DNA of 64,000 bases, taken from contig NZ_CP012946.1 in the NCBI RefSeq assembly GCF_001402875.1, forward strand, positions 1,342,001 to 1,406,000. The letters run 5' to 3'. Below are positions 39,668 to 48,719 of this stretch, piece by piece. Position 1 is the stretch's first letter. Each line of letters begins with the position of its first letter. The notes beneath the pieces were generated by a model. It was not told the DNA's origin, did not search any database, and saw nothing but the letters and a program-made list of their open reading frames with translations. A program made the position numbers and the translations under genes. The DNA comes from Blastochloris viridis. GTDB lineage: Bacteria; Pseudomonadota; Alphaproteobacteria; Rhizobiales; Xanthobacteraceae.

Positions 39668-40708
39668 ATGACACAAAAAAGGGAGGCTGCGGCGCTTCGC
39701 GCAGGGGCTGCCGCGATCAGACTGGGGGCTGCGGCGCTCGGCGCGCTGGGGCCGATGGCCGGCAGCGCGCTGGCTTACGAGCCCGGCGTGCACGAGGCGA
39801 CGCGCACTGGCGTCACCATCGGGGCGCCGGCCGGCGCGCTTCCGCCGCCGGGCGTCTACATGAACCTGAATTATCTCCGCTATGACGCCGATGTCGTCGA
39901 CAAGCATGGCGACAACACCGGCTTCCACGACGTGGTCGCCAGCCCGTCGGCGCAGCTGATGGTCGTGCCGGGCTGGCAGCTGCTGGGTGCGTCCTACGGC
40001 GCGTATATCGTGCTGCCGATGATTTACAACGACACCGAGTTCGAGAAGGTGGCGGGACCCTGCTCCAGCCCCAACTGCACGGTGCGCGATGTGTTCGGCT
40101 TCCACAACACGCTGTTCTCGCCGATCAACCTGTCCTGGAACCTGGGCGGTGGCTGGTTCACCTCGGCTGGCTTCGGCTTCTATGCGCCGAACGGCAACGT
40201 CAAGAATGCACGGCTGATGCTGCCGGCGACCGCCGGCACCGGCGCCCCGGGCCTCGACTACTGGACGTTTCAGCCGAGCTGGGCGGCCAGCTATCTCGAC
40301 AAGGATTGGGCGCTCACCGCACATCTCTATTACGAGTTCAACACCAAGAACGAGCGCTCGCACTACACTTCGGGCGACGTGCTCTATGGCGACTTCACCT
40401 TTCTCAAGAAGGTCGGCAAGTGGGAGTTCGGGCCGGTGGCCGCCTTCATCTACCAGACCACCGAGGACAAGGATCCGCTCGGGATCTATGCCGGTCCTCC
40501 CTATGACCCGATCGGCGACCGCCGCTCCCAGCAGATCGCGCTCGGCGGCATGATCGGCTACGACTTCGGGGTGGCGAAGGTCAATTTGATCGTCACCGAC
40601 GACGTCTATGCCCGCAACACCGGCAGCGGCTGGCAGGTGATGACCAATATGAGCTTCCGGCTGTGGGGCCCCGACGCCCCGGCGGCAACGCCCATCGTTC
40701 GAAAGTAA
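39668..40708 (+). CDS. Outer-membrane transporter-like protein (SphA/MetA-pathway family)
   Basis: A 346-residue protein starts MTQKREAAALRAGAAAIRLG and has a signal peptide running to about residue 35 ('GPMAGSALAYEP'). Beta-strand repeats ('VYMNLNYLRYDADVVDKHGD', 'SAGFGFYAPNGNVKNARLML', 'DWALTAHLYYEFNTKNERSH') and a C-terminal Phe-x-Leu strand are typical of the phenol MetA degradation-like transporter group (PF13557). Substrate not predictable. Single gene with a strong terminator 140 bases downstream. Confidence 0.75.
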   Translation: MTQKREAAALRAGAAAIRLGAAALGALGPMAGSALAYEPGVHEATRTGVTIGAPAGALPPPGVYMNLNYLRYDADVVDKHGDNTGFHDVVASPSAQLMVVPGWQLLGASYGAYIVLPMIYNDTEFEKVAGPCSSPNCTVRDVFGFHNTLFSPINLSWNLGGGWFTSAGFGFYAPNGNVKNARLMLPATAGTGAPGLDYWTFQPSWAASYLDKDWALTAHLYYEFNTKNERSHYTSGDVLYGDFTFLKKVGKWEFGPVAAFIYQTTEDKDPLGIYAGPPYDPIGDRRSQQIALGGMIGYDFGVAKVNLIVTDDVYARNTGSGWQVMTNMSFRLWGPDAPAATPIVRK

Positions 40709-41049
40709 ATCTGACGAAACTCCGGTGATTTCGCCAGTAGAGGGTTACGCCTGCAAAGCAGTTCTCAAGCGGGCGCTTGTGCCGGAGACCGCGCTGCGGG
40801 CTGCGTCGAATCCGCTGGCGATCAACGATTTTAGAGCGATTTGAACGAGCGCGGCCCAGGACGGCGTCCTGGGCCGCTTTTGCATGATGCGCGGCGACAT
40901 TGCCACGAACGCGGCCTTGACAAGCTTGGGCAGTCGGCGGCTCAATTACATCTTACGTTCGGGCGTCGTGCGGTTTGCGGCAGATCACGTCGTGACCCGG
41001 TGCAATCGCGCCGCGATCCCAGACCGCTACCGATACCGCCGAGATCGAC
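40709..41049. other. Intergenic region with terminator
   Basis: 340 bases between the transporter-like and rcnA-like genes. Apart from the terminator at 40851-40881 I see nothing specific. The last 120 bases before the rcnA-like start may hold its promoter, but no operator or riboswitch pattern is visible. Confidence 0.5.
40851..40881 (+). terminator. Rho-independent terminator
   Basis: A perfect 12-bp stem GCGGCCCAGGAC / GTCCTGGGCCGC with a GGC loop is followed by TTTT. It separates the transporter gene from the Ni/Co exporter gene. Confidence 0.9.
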
Positions 41050-41883
41050 ATGCCCGACATCGCGTCACTGATTCAAACCGGGACGGCCAACCCGTGGATC
41101 TATCTGCCGGCGGCGTTGCTGCTCGGCGCCCTCCACGCGCTTGAGCCGGGACACTCCAAATCGGTGATGGCCGCGTTCATCGTCGCCATTCGTGGCACGC
41201 CGGGGCAGGCCGTTCTGCTCGGCGTCTCGGCGGCGATCGGCCATACCCTGGTGGTGTGGGGGCTGGTATTGCTCGGCTTGATGCTTGGCGACAGGCTGGT
41301 GATGGAGTCGGCCGAGCCGTGGCTGATGCTCGCCTCGGGGGTGCTGATCGTGCTGCTGGCGGCGCGGCTGTTGTGGTCGGTTCGCCGCGACGTCCACGCC
41401 CAGGAACAGGCGCACGATCATCACCACCATCATGATCACCATGGCCACGCGCACGACGATCACCACCACGATCACGACGAGGGCCACGATCACGGCGACG
41501 CCCACGCCGCCGCGCACGCCCGCGAGATCAAGCGGCGGTTCGTCAGCGGACGGGACGTCGGTGGATGGGAGATCGCTTGGTTCGGCCTCACTGGCGGGCT
41601 GATCCCGTGTCCGGCGGCGATCGCGGTGCTGCTGGTGTGCCTGCACCTGAAGGCGGTGGCGCTCGGCGTCGCCATGGTGGCGGCGTTCAGCCTCGGGCTG
41701 GCGATCACCCTGGTGGCGGTCGGTCTTGCCGCGGCGTGGGGAACGCGAAAGGCGGCGGGCAGCTGGTCGGGCTTTTCGCGGTGGGCGCCGCGGCTGCCCT
41801 ATATTTCGGGCGTGCTGATCCTGGTGCTGGGCCTGGTGGTGGCCGGGCGCGGCCTGATCGAAACCGGGCTGCTCGGCGCCTGA
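41050..41883 (+). CDS. rcnA: Nickel/cobalt exporter, RcnA/NicO family
   Basis: A 277-residue membrane protein. 'LGALHALEPGHSKSVMAAFI' is the signature N-terminal motif. Residues about 120-155 form a His/Asp-rich cytoplasmic loop ('DHHHHHDHHGHAHDDHHHD'), followed by 'GLTGGLIPCPAAIAVLLVCL', the second family motif, and six predicted membrane segments overall. RcnA exports excess Ni2+ and Co2+. No RcnR gene or riboswitch is adjacent. A B12-regulated receptor lies 9 kb away. Confidence 0.93.
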   Translation: MPDIASLIQTGTANPWIYLPAALLLGALHALEPGHSKSVMAAFIVAIRGTPGQAVLLGVSAAIGHTLVVWGLVLLGLMLGDRLVMESAEPWLMLASGVLIVLLAARLLWSVRRDVHAQEQAHDHHHHHDHHGHAHDDHHHDHDEGHDHGDAHAAAHAREIKRRFVSGRDVGGWEIAWFGLTGGLIPCPAAIAVLLVCLHLKAVALGVAMVAAFSLGLAITLVAVGLAAAWGTRKAAGSWSGFSRWAPRLPYISGVLILVLGLVVAGRGLIETGLLGA

Positions 41884-42185
41884 ACAGAAGCGATACGCAC
41901 TGCGCTCCACGGCGCCGTGGCATCCGTTGTCCGATGCCGCCCGGCCGCGGCGGAGGCCTCGCGCCGTCGTCCCCGACAAGCGGCGCGAAGCCACGCGATC
42001 GGACCCATGATCCGCGACTTATCGCTGTGGTCCGCATCCCGCGCAGCGGCGCGGCATCGCTGGCGTTGCCGGAAACGTCGCGGATCATGGGTTCGGAGTC
42101 GCAGCTTCGCTTTGCCCGGAACGACCGGCGGTTTCATGTTCGGCGAAGCCGGCTCGGGCATCGCGCCGTGATCGTCCGCTCCCGA
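41884..42185. other. Intergenic region with 16-bp inverted repeat
   Basis: ACCCATGATCCGCGAC (42003-42018) is exactly reverse-complemented at 42077-42092 with a 58-base spacer. Such long-armed hairpins in host DNA are often dispersed repeats. No gene is present. Confidence 0.6.
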
Positions 42186-42761
42186 TCAGGCGGCGCGGGC
42201 GTGGATGCGCCGGCGGATGCGCCGGGCGAGCTTGAGCCCGCGCCCGGACGGGCGCCAGCCCAACCGCTGCAGCGCGCGGCGCACCTGGCGGGTGGCCGGC
42301 GCGACAAGGCCGGCGAGGCGCTGGCGCAGCGCCCGGACGATGGGGTCGACCTGGGCGTGCGCCCAGTCGCGCCACGCCAGCACGCGCTGGTAAAGCGCCC
42401 GGAACCAGGCGAGTTGCAGCAGCTTCGGCCGGGTGACGTCGAAAATGAATGCGGTGAGGCCGAGGCCGACCACCTTGGCGGCGACCAGCAGCGCAACCGC
42501 GCCGAGCCAGGCGCCGCGGGCGAGCAGCCACAGGCCGAGAAACTTGACCGGCAGCAGCACGGCGACCGGGAGCAGGAACACCGCCAGCGTTGCGGTCGGG
42601 GGCAGCGCCTCGATGCGGGCGGCGACCGCCGCCTTGATCTTAAGCCACGGGATCAGCGCAACGAGCCGCGCCACCAGCGGCGCCAGCCGGTCCCACAGCC
42701 AGGCCTCGACCAGGAAGACCAGCGCGAGCAGCACCCACAGCGGCTTGAGAAGGCGTGTCAT
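42186..42761 (-). CDS. Integral membrane protein, unknown function
   Basis: A 191-residue protein starts MTRLLKPLWVLLALVFLVEA. Three hydrophobic stretches ('LKPLWVLLALVFLVEAWLWD', 'ATLAVFLLPVAVLLPVKFLG', 'GAVALLVAAKVVGLGLTAFI') precede a basic cytoplasmic tail ('KLARRIRRRIHARAA'). Alphaproteobacterial conserved protein of unknown role. The longer frame from 42878 has no support. Confidence 0.72.
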   Translation of the reverse strand: MTRLLKPLWVLLALVFLVEAWLWDRLAPLVARLVALIPWLKIKAAVAARIEALPPTATLAVFLLPVAVLLPVKFLGLWLLARGAWLGAVALLVAAKVVGLGLTAFIFDVTRPKLLQLAWFRALYQRVLAWRDWAHAQVDPIVRALRQRLAGLVAPATRQVRRALQRLGWRPSGRGLKLARRIRRRIHARAA

Positions 42762-42932
42762 GATTGGCGAGGTTGGGCGGGAGGACCGGGTGTTGGGGGC
42801 TGATTGCGGCGTTCCAGCCAGATTCGCCGTAATCCGCGTCAGCCTGAGATAGGAACGGGCCGGTGGCCGCGCAACCACCCTGCGCCAATCGCCACAGGGC
42901 AGGGCGGCGGCCGAGGCGCCGGCCAGCGCCGG

Positions 42933-43271
42933 TCACGGCGTGGGGCGCATGTCCAGTGCGTCGATTGCCGCCAGCACCTCGGCGGTGCGGCCGCCGCGGA
43001 TGAGGTCGACCGGGCGCGCACCCTTGAGGGCGGGCTGGACGTCGTTCAGCCAGTGCCGGACCTCGTCGGCTGCGAACAGGGCAGTAAGGCGCCCGACAAT
43101 GAAGTGAATCTGGCCGATTGCCGCGCGGGTCGGCAGGTCCGGCACCGCCTCGCCGCGCAGCCAGCGCGCCACCGTCGCTGGTGCGACCGACAGGACGTCG
43201 GCGACGTCCTCGCCATGGAGCACCCCCTTCGAGCACAGATCGGCCAGGGCCTGCTGAACCGCCGTGGACAT
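42933..43271 (-). CDS. Orphan antitoxin, Xre/MbcA/ParS type
   Basis: A 112-residue protein starts MSTAVQQALADLCSKGVLHG. An N-terminal helix-turn-helix ('VLSVAPATVARWLRGEAVP') is followed by the toxin-binding C-terminal domain ('VRHWLNDVQPALKGARPVDL', 'IRGGRTAEVLAAIDAL'). This domain normally neutralises a RES toxin encoded next to it, but no RES gene adjoins. The nearest RES-domain gene, 8.3 kb away, is of a different subtype. Confidence 0.85.
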   Translation of the reverse strand: MSTAVQQALADLCSKGVLHGEDVADVLSVAPATVARWLRGEAVPDLPTRAAIGQIHFIVGRLTALFAADEVRHWLNDVQPALKGARPVDLIRGGRTAEVLAAIDALDMRPTP

Positions 43272-43502
43272 CGAAGCCTCCCGATCGGCCAGGATCACAC
43301 GCCTTGATGTCAGCCCGGCGACAGCAGCGGGCGAAGCAACCCGCGGTCGCTTCCGATGTCCGTGGCGGTGCGGCGCAAGGCAACGGAACGGCGACGGTGT
43401 TCGAGAAAACCGATCAGCTGCACCCGGGAACCGTGACGGAAACGGTTACCATGGTTGCTGCAGGCCATGATTGAGTCAATCGCAGTTTGCGCGTGTGTGC
43501 CG

Positions 43503-44153
43503 TCAACTGGCGGCGGCAGTCGAATTGTGGCGGTAGGTGTTCCAAGTCGGCTGATAGGAGGCATCGGCCTGATCGCCCCAGTTCGCCCAGCCGGCGCGGG
43601 TGCCGCGGCTGAACAGCTCGACGAACGGTCCGGGCGAGCAGGCTTCGATCAGAGAATATTGTTCGTCGGGCTTGCGGGAGTGCTCGCGCTTGCGGGTGCC
43701 GAGATAGTTCACCTGGGTGCGGCCGGGGGCGAGGGTGCGGGCGCCCTTGCCGCGGGTGCCGAACAGGATCAACTCGGTGACATTGCGGAAATAGAAGCCG
43801 ACGCCGCGGCCGTCGGAGCCGCCGTCCTTGCGCAGCTTGTGCCAGACGATGTTGGCCTTGTAGGCGAAGCCCCACGCCCGCATTACCTCAAGCCCTTCCG
43901 GCAGCAGGGCGTTCGGCACCCACAGATAGAGGTGCGCGGTGGGGCGCACGATGTCGGCGACCGGCAGCGCCATGATCTCGGCGAGCGACAGCGTGCCATA
44001 GCGCGACAGCCGCCGGTGCTCGGGCGCGATCTTTCCGGTGCGATTGACGAACTGCCAGGGCGGATCGGCCAGCACGGTGGCGAACGCCCGCCCGTCGGCG
44101 AACCGCACGAGGTCGGCGGCGGGGGAGCACTCGGTGTCGGGTGGTGTCGGCAT
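43503..44153 (-). CDS. MT-A70 family adenine methyltransferase
   Basis: A 216-residue protein with catalytic 'ATVLADPPWQFVN' near residue 26, 'AHLYLWVPNALLPEGLEVMR', and 'YKANIVWHKLRKDGGSDGRG'. These are signatures of the MT-A70 family, here in the bacterial N6-adenine clade. It may modify DNA or RNA. No restriction partner is seen. Longer frames on either side are shadows. Confidence 0.88.
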   Translation of the reverse strand: MPTPPDTECSPAADLVRFADGRAFATVLADPPWQFVNRTGKIAPEHRRLSRYGTLSLAEIMALPVADIVRPTAHLYLWVPNALLPEGLEVMRAWGFAYKANIVWHKLRKDGGSDGRGVGFYFRNVTELILFGTRGKGARTLAPGRTQVNYLGTRKREHSRKPDEQYSLIEACSPGPFVELFSRGTRAGWANWGDQADASYQPTWNTYRHNSTAAAS

Positions 44154-44297
44154 CGCAGTCCCGCCGCAGGCCCAATTGGCTCAGCATAGGCACAGCGCTC
44201 GGTGGGGCAAGCGGCTCGCCGCCGGCGGCGGGCAACTCTCCAACGGGCTGGATCTGCGCCGGGTGCTGCGCCTCCCGCGCAGTCCGGGACGATGCGG

Positions 44298-45197
44298 TCA
44301 GCCGCGACCGTCGGCAGCCGGCGTGTCCTTCGATCCTGCCCTCTCCAACACCCGTCTTGCCCTTAACAAATGCGGGCGGTCGAGCATCTTGCCGTCGAGG
44401 GTGGTGACGCCGGCATCGCCTGCGGCGGCGAAGGCGGCAACCACACGCTCGGCCTCCGCCACCGCCGCGGCAGACGGCGTGAACACCGCGTTGATCGGCG
44501 CGACTTGGCCGGGGTGGATGGCCATCTTGGCCGAGAAGCCGTCGCGGCGGGCGGCCTCGGCCTCCGCGATCAGCCCGGCCTCGTCGCGCACGTCGACGAA
44601 CACGGTGTCGATCGCGACAACGCGCGCCGCCGCCGCGCCGGCAAGGCACAGATTGCGCGCGAGCAGGTAGGGCGACGTCCAGCGGCCGGCCTCGTCGTGG
44701 TTGGTTTCGGCGCCGAGGTCGGCGGAGAGGTCCTCGCCGCCCCAGGCAAGGCCGGCCAAGCGGGGCGAGCAGCCGGCATAGCTGCCGAGCCCGAACAGCG
44801 AAGCCGCGGTCTCAGTGGCGATGGCGAGGACCCCTGTGGCCCCCGCCGGGATGTCGGCTAAGGCCTCCCGCGCCGCCAGCTTGGCGGCGAGGTGGACGAC
44901 GTCGCGGCCATGCTCGGCTTTCGGCAGCATCACGCCGTCCGGCCGGGTTTTGATCACCGCGTCGAGGTCGGCGTCGGTCAGGCCGGAGGTCAGCGCATTG
45001 ACCCGCACAAACAGCCGTGGCCGCGCCGGGAGCGGCACCGCCTCGCGCAGGAAGCCGGCGGTGGCGTCTCGCGCAGCAGCCTTGCCGTCGGGCGCCACCG
45101 AATCCTCAAGGTCGAGAATCAGCGCGTCGGCGCCGGCCTCCAGCGCCTTGGCGAGCTTCCTGGGGCTGTCGCCGGGAACGAACAGCAGCGAGCGCAT
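44298..45197 (-). CDS. CoA-ester lyase, HpcH/CitE-like family
   Basis: A 299-residue TIM-barrel enzyme: 'SLLFVPGDSPRKLAKALEAG' then 'ADALILDLEDSVAPDGKAAA', the Mg2+-binding 'ATETAASLFGLGSYAGCSPR' and 'AIHPGQVAPINAVFTP'. It matches the CitE-like/malyl-CoA lyase or thioesterase group. It sits one base after a MaoC hydratase gene, a pairing that suggests C4-C5 dicarboxylyl-CoA metabolism. Exact substrate cannot be stated. Confidence 0.88.
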   Translation of the reverse strand: MRSLLFVPGDSPRKLAKALEAGADALILDLEDSVAPDGKAAARDATAGFLREAVPLPARPRLFVRVNALTSGLTDADLDAVIKTRPDGVMLPKAEHGRDVVHLAAKLAAREALADIPAGATGVLAIATETAASLFGLGSYAGCSPRLAGLAWGGEDLSADLGAETNHDEAGRWTSPYLLARNLCLAGAAAARVVAIDTVFVDVRDEAGLIAEAEAARRDGFSAKMAIHPGQVAPINAVFTPSAAAVAEAERVVAAFAAAGDAGVTTLDGKMLDRPHLLRARRVLERAGSKDTPAADGRG

Positions 45198-45198
45198 G

Positions 45199-45672
45199 TC
45201 ACGCCGGCCGCTTCTTCATGAAGGCCTGGCGGCGGCATTCGGCCACCAGCACGTCGTCCTGATTGTAGCCGCGGTGGTGGAACTCGACGATGCCGGCGTC
45301 CGGCCGCGATTTCGATTCGCGCACTGACAATACGGTGGTCTCGGCGCGCAGGGTGTCGCCGTGGAACAGCGGCGCCGGAAAGCGCACCTCGGTCATGCCA
45401 AGATTGGCGATGGTAGTGCCGTTGGTGAGGTCGTTGACCGAAATGCCGATCATCAGCCCGAGCGTGAACAACGAGTTGACCAGCGGCTGGCCCCACTCGG
45501 TCTCGCGCTCGCAAAAATGGCGGTCGATGTGCAACGGCTGCGGGTTCAGCGTCATGTTGGAGAACAGCACGTTGTCCATTTCGGTCAGCGTGCGGGTGAG
45601 GCGGTGGCGAAAGGTGGCGCCGACCGCGAAGTCCTCCAGCCACAACCCGCCACGCCAGTGCCGTCCGTCCAT
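45199..45672 (-). CDS. MaoC-family hydratase
   Basis: A 157-residue hot-dog-fold protein starts MDGRHWRGGLWLEDFAVGAT after GGGAGGA. 'NMTLNPQPLHIDRHFCERE' is the (R)-hydratase motif with catalytic Asp/His. 'LVNSLFTLGLMIGISVNDL' and 'FPAPLFHGDTLRAETTVLSV' complete the fold. Usual MaoC length is 130-160. With the adjacent CitE-like lyase it could hydrate a mesaconyl- or enoyl-CoA substrate. Confidence 0.88.
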   Translation of the reverse strand: MDGRHWRGGLWLEDFAVGATFRHRLTRTLTEMDNVLFSNMTLNPQPLHIDRHFCERETEWGQPLVNSLFTLGLMIGISVNDLTNGTTIANLGMTEVRFPAPLFHGDTLRAETTVLSVRESKSRPDAGIVEFHHRGYNQDDVLVAECRRQAFMKKRPA

Positions 45673-45716
45673 CGCGTTCCTCCCGTGATCGTTGCCGCCG
45701 TTCGGCGACGGCCAAG

Positions 45717-45732
45717 TTAACCCGCTGTTTAC
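45717..45732. promoter_or_regulatory. Possible CtrA-like site
   Basis: TTAA-N7-TTTAC, one mismatch to the alphaproteobacterial CtrA half-site pair TTAA-N7-TTAAC, lies 85 bases before the SLT gene and 45 bases before the MaoC start. It may be chance. Confidence 0.25.
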
Positions 45733-45816
45733 CATAATCGCCGCACCAATGAGCGGTGATCGCGCCAGATCGGCGGTTGGCGTGCGCGCCGATCGCTCAC
45801 CGCTGGGTCGCTCCCG

Positions 45817-46812
45817 ATGTTCTTCCTGTTCTCTTCACCGAATGCGCCGACGACAACCGCTGCGCCCCTGCTGCCGGAACCGCCGGCGTCTGCGCCGCGC
45901 ACCGGCGAGACCTCGGTTCAGGATGCGCTGACGCTTGCCAGCCGCACCACCGGCGTCAGCTTCGAATATCTCGTCAAGACGGCGCGGCGCGAATCCGACC
46001 TCGATCCCAGGCTGCGCTCGAAGACCTCCACCGCCACCGGCCTGTTCCAGTTTCTCGACGACACCTGGCTGGAGACGCTGAAGGCCGACGGCGCCCGCTA
46101 CGGCTACGGCCAATATGCCGGCGCCATCGTTCGCACGCCCTCCGGCAATCTCGACATCGCCGATCCGGCGCTCAAGCAGCAGGTGATGGCGCTGCGCGAG
46201 GACCCGCTGGCCAATGCAGTGATGGGCGGCGCCTTCACCAACCGCAACGCCGCCGATCTGCGCACGGTGCTGGGGCGCCAGCCGACCGACGGCGAACTCT
46301 ACGTTGCCCACTTCTTCGGCTCGGCCGGGGCCCGAAAGTTCCTCGATCTCGTCGGCACCAGCCCGGCCGCGCCGGCGGACACGGTGTTTCCCGAGGCGGC
46401 CGGTGCCAACCGGCCGATCTTCTACGACAAGAGCGGGCGGCCGCGTTCGGCGGCCGAGGTCTACGCCGTGCTGGTCAAGCAGCACGGCACCGAGACCACC
46501 ACTCAGGCGACCGCAAGCGCGCCGCAGCCCACCATGCCCCAGCCCACCATGCCCCAGCCGCAAGCCCTGCCGCAGCCGGCCGCGCTGGCGCTCGCGGCGG
46601 AGCAGGCCGAGCCGCTGCTGCCTTTCGCGTTCTACGGTTTGTTCCAGACCGAGCGCAGCAGCCCGGTCGCCGCCGACGTGCGCTCGATGTGGCTGCCGCA
46701 GACGGCGCGGGCGGCCTACGCCGCGGGTCCGGGCAAGACCACCGGCACGGCGGGCACGCCGCTGGAACTCGGCACGTTCGCCCGCACGCCGGATGCGGCT
46801 GCCGGCCGCTGA
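45817..46812 (+). CDS. SLT-type lytic transglycosylase-like protein
   Basis: A 331-residue protein. 'GVSFEYLVKTARRESDLDPR' followed by 'SKTSTATGLFQFLDDTWLET' is the SLT catalytic pattern with the Glu in ARRES. A Pro-rich repeat (PQPTM x2) sits near residue 240 and an Ala-rich tail follows. It resembles the small muramidases linked to flagella or envelope growth in alphaproteobacteria. Start chosen by the downstream domain; signal peptide not obvious. Confidence 0.8.
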   Translation: MFFLFSSPNAPTTTAAPLLPEPPASAPRTGETSVQDALTLASRTTGVSFEYLVKTARRESDLDPRLRSKTSTATGLFQFLDDTWLETLKADGARYGYGQYAGAIVRTPSGNLDIADPALKQQVMALREDPLANAVMGGAFTNRNAADLRTVLGRQPTDGELYVAHFFGSAGARKFLDLVGTSPAAPADTVFPEAAGANRPIFYDKSGRPRSAAEVYAVLVKQHGTETTTQATASAPQPTMPQPTMPQPQALPQPAALALAAEQAEPLLPFAFYGLFQTERSSPVAADVRSMWLPQTARAAYAAGPGKTTGTAGTPLELGTFARTPDAAAGR

Positions 46813-46915
46813 CCCGGCAAAAAATTCCTATTGAATTGCAAATATTTACGGTGAACGCTTTGTTAAGCGCCGCTGCCTAGCATGGCGGCGGTGAGTGTGT
46901 TGCTGGTGTAAAAAC

Positions 46916-48058
46916 ATGATCGTCCGCCGGTTCCTGCAATGGGTTCGTACCGCCTCGCCGGGGGATCGCGCAGAAGCAACCGCCGCGCTGGCTCGCGCCT
47001 ATCTCTATTCCGACCTGTCCGAGCATGACCGCAAGGCCGCCCAGGCCGCGCTCACCTTGATGCTGGACGACAGCGCGCCGCTGGTGCGGCGGACGCTGGC
47101 AGAAGCGCTCAGCCGCAGCGCCGAGGCCCCCCACGACATCATCCTGGCGCTGGCGCACGATGCTCCGGACATCGCCGTCGTGGTGGTCGAGCGCTCGCCG
47201 GTGCTGCTGGAGATCGAGCTGATCGAGATCGTGCGCGCCGGCCGGCCTGGCCTGCGCGCCGCCGTGGCTGTGCGGCCGTGGGTGCCGGAGGCGGTGTCGG
47301 CGGTGATTGCCGAGGTTGCCGACGCCGAGGTCTGCCGCATGCTGATCGAGAACGAGGGCGCCGACCTCGCCGAGGCGACGCTGGAGCGGCTGATCGAGCG
47401 TCTCGGCCATGTCGGCGCGATCCGGGAAGCGCTGCTGGCGCGTCAGGACCTGACACCGCCGCTGCGCCAGGCGCTGGCGGCGAAGCTGGCCGGCTTGCTG
47501 GCCGCGTTCGTGTCGGAGCGGGCTTGGCTTAATCCGGAGGTGGCAGCGCGGGTGACGCGCGAGGCATGTGAACGCACCACGGTGGCGATCGCCCGGCGCG
47601 TCGATGGCGGCACCGCGCTGGAACTGGTGCAGCATCTGCGCGACACCGGCCAGCTCACCGCGGGACTGCTGCTGCGCGCGCTGCTCGCCGGCAACCGCAC
47701 GCTGTTCGAGGCGGCGCTGGCCAACCTATCGGGCTTCAGGCTGGAGCGGGTGGCGGCGATCCTCGACGACCGCAGCTTCGCAACCTTTGCGCCGCTGTTT
47801 CTCAAGGCCGGGCTGCCGGCCTCGGCCGAGCCGCTGTTCCGCGCGGCGATGACGGCGCTGCACGAGGTCGGGTTTGCCCACGGCCCGCTGGCCGCGGTGC
47901 AACTGCGCCGGCGTATGGTTGAGCGGGTGCTGACACTCTATCGCGGCCACGATCCGCGCGAACTCGACGGCTATTTCGCGCTGCTGCGGCGCTACGCGGC
48001 GGAGGCCGCGCGCGAGGAAGCGCGGGCGTTCACTGAGGACCTCGCCGAGGTGGCGTAG
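46916..48058 (+). CDS. DUF2336-family protein
   Basis: A 380-residue protein starts MIVRRFLQWVRTASPGDRAE. Helical repeats throughout ('LTLMLDDSAPLVRRTLAEAL', 'DAPDIAVVVVERSPVLLEIE') are characteristic of DUF2336, an alphaproteobacterial family usually near signalling genes. The Hpt and receiver genes lie convergently just downstream. Upstream is an AT-rich leader. Function unknown; likely a scaffold in phosphorelay signalling. Confidence 0.88.
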   Translation: MIVRRFLQWVRTASPGDRAEATAALARAYLYSDLSEHDRKAAQAALTLMLDDSAPLVRRTLAEALSRSAEAPHDIILALAHDAPDIAVVVVERSPVLLEIELIEIVRAGRPGLRAAVAVRPWVPEAVSAVIAEVADAEVCRMLIENEGADLAEATLERLIERLGHVGAIREALLARQDLTPPLRQALAAKLAGLLAAFVSERAWLNPEVAARVTREACERTTVAIARRVDGGTALELVQHLRDTGQLTAGLLLRALLAGNRTLFEAALANLSGFRLERVAAILDDRSFATFAPLFLKAGLPASAEPLFRAAMTALHEVGFAHGPLAAVQLRRRMVERVLTLYRGHDPRELDGYFALLRRYAAEAAREEARAFTEDLAEVA

Positions 48059-48114
48059 CGCGGCATTCGGTCAGGCGAGCGCTGCGGTTCGGGCGCGGTG
48101 CGCCGCGGGCGCGG

Positions 48115-48708
48115 TCAGCGCAATGATGGATCGGGTACGATCGAGGGCGAGGTGTTGTCGGCCAGCCAGTCGGCGTCGTCTTTGTGCTGCTCCCGCAGGA
48201 ACGCCTCCGCCATCGAGCGCAGATGCTCGGCCACCTCGCGGGCGGTGGTATCGCCGCCGCCGCGCATGTTCTCGCGCACTACCGCGCGGATGGCGGCGAC
48301 GTGGCGGTCGATCAGTTCCAGCGGCAGTGCCGCCGGTTTCGGGGTGTGGAAGATCAGCCGGCACAGGCTGTCGGCGATCTCGGCAGCGAGCGGGAAGCCG
48401 AAGGTGGCAGCCTCGCCCTTGATGTCGTGGGCGGCGCGGAACATCACCTGCGTCGAGCCCTTGGACAGTCCGCCGGACGACAGCGCCTTGCGCGAGGCTT
48501 CCAGCCGGTCGCACTCGATCGCCATCCAGCCGTCGAACTCCGATGACAATTCGTTCAGCGCCGCCTCGGCGCGCTCGATCGCCTCGAAGTCGAGCCCGTT
48601 CTCGTCCGCAGACACCTTGCGAGCGAACGACTTGAGGTTCTTCTTCGGCACGATCACGTCGTGATCGTGGAACGGGGTCACGCTGGCGTCGGGCTTGGCG
48701 TTGGTCAT
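48115..48708 (-). CDS. Hpt-domain phosphotransfer protein
   Basis: A 197-residue protein. 'VMFRAAHDIKGEAATFGFPL' contains the phospho-accepting His of an Hpt domain. A linker ('MTNAKPDASVTPFHDHDVIV') precedes it, and an acidic C-terminal tail follows. The receiver-domain gene lies immediately upstream, so the two probably exchange phosphate, perhaps in chemotaxis or motility control. Confidence 0.85.
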   Translation of the reverse strand: MTNAKPDASVTPFHDHDVIVPKKNLKSFARKVSADENGLDFEAIERAEAALNELSSEFDGWMAIECDRLEASRKALSSGGLSKGSTQVMFRAAHDIKGEAATFGFPLAAEIADSLCRLIFHTPKPAALPLELIDRHVAAIRAVVRENMRGGGDTTAREVAEHLRSMAEAFLREQHKDDADWLADNTSPSIVPDPSLR

Positions 48709-48719
48709 GGTCTTCGATC

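Noticed and set aside
42933..43271. Pairing of the ParS/Xre-type antitoxin with the RES protein at 33.6 kb as one operon
   Set aside because: They are 8.3 kb apart with unrelated genes between, and the RES protein is already in an operon with sce7725/sce7726.
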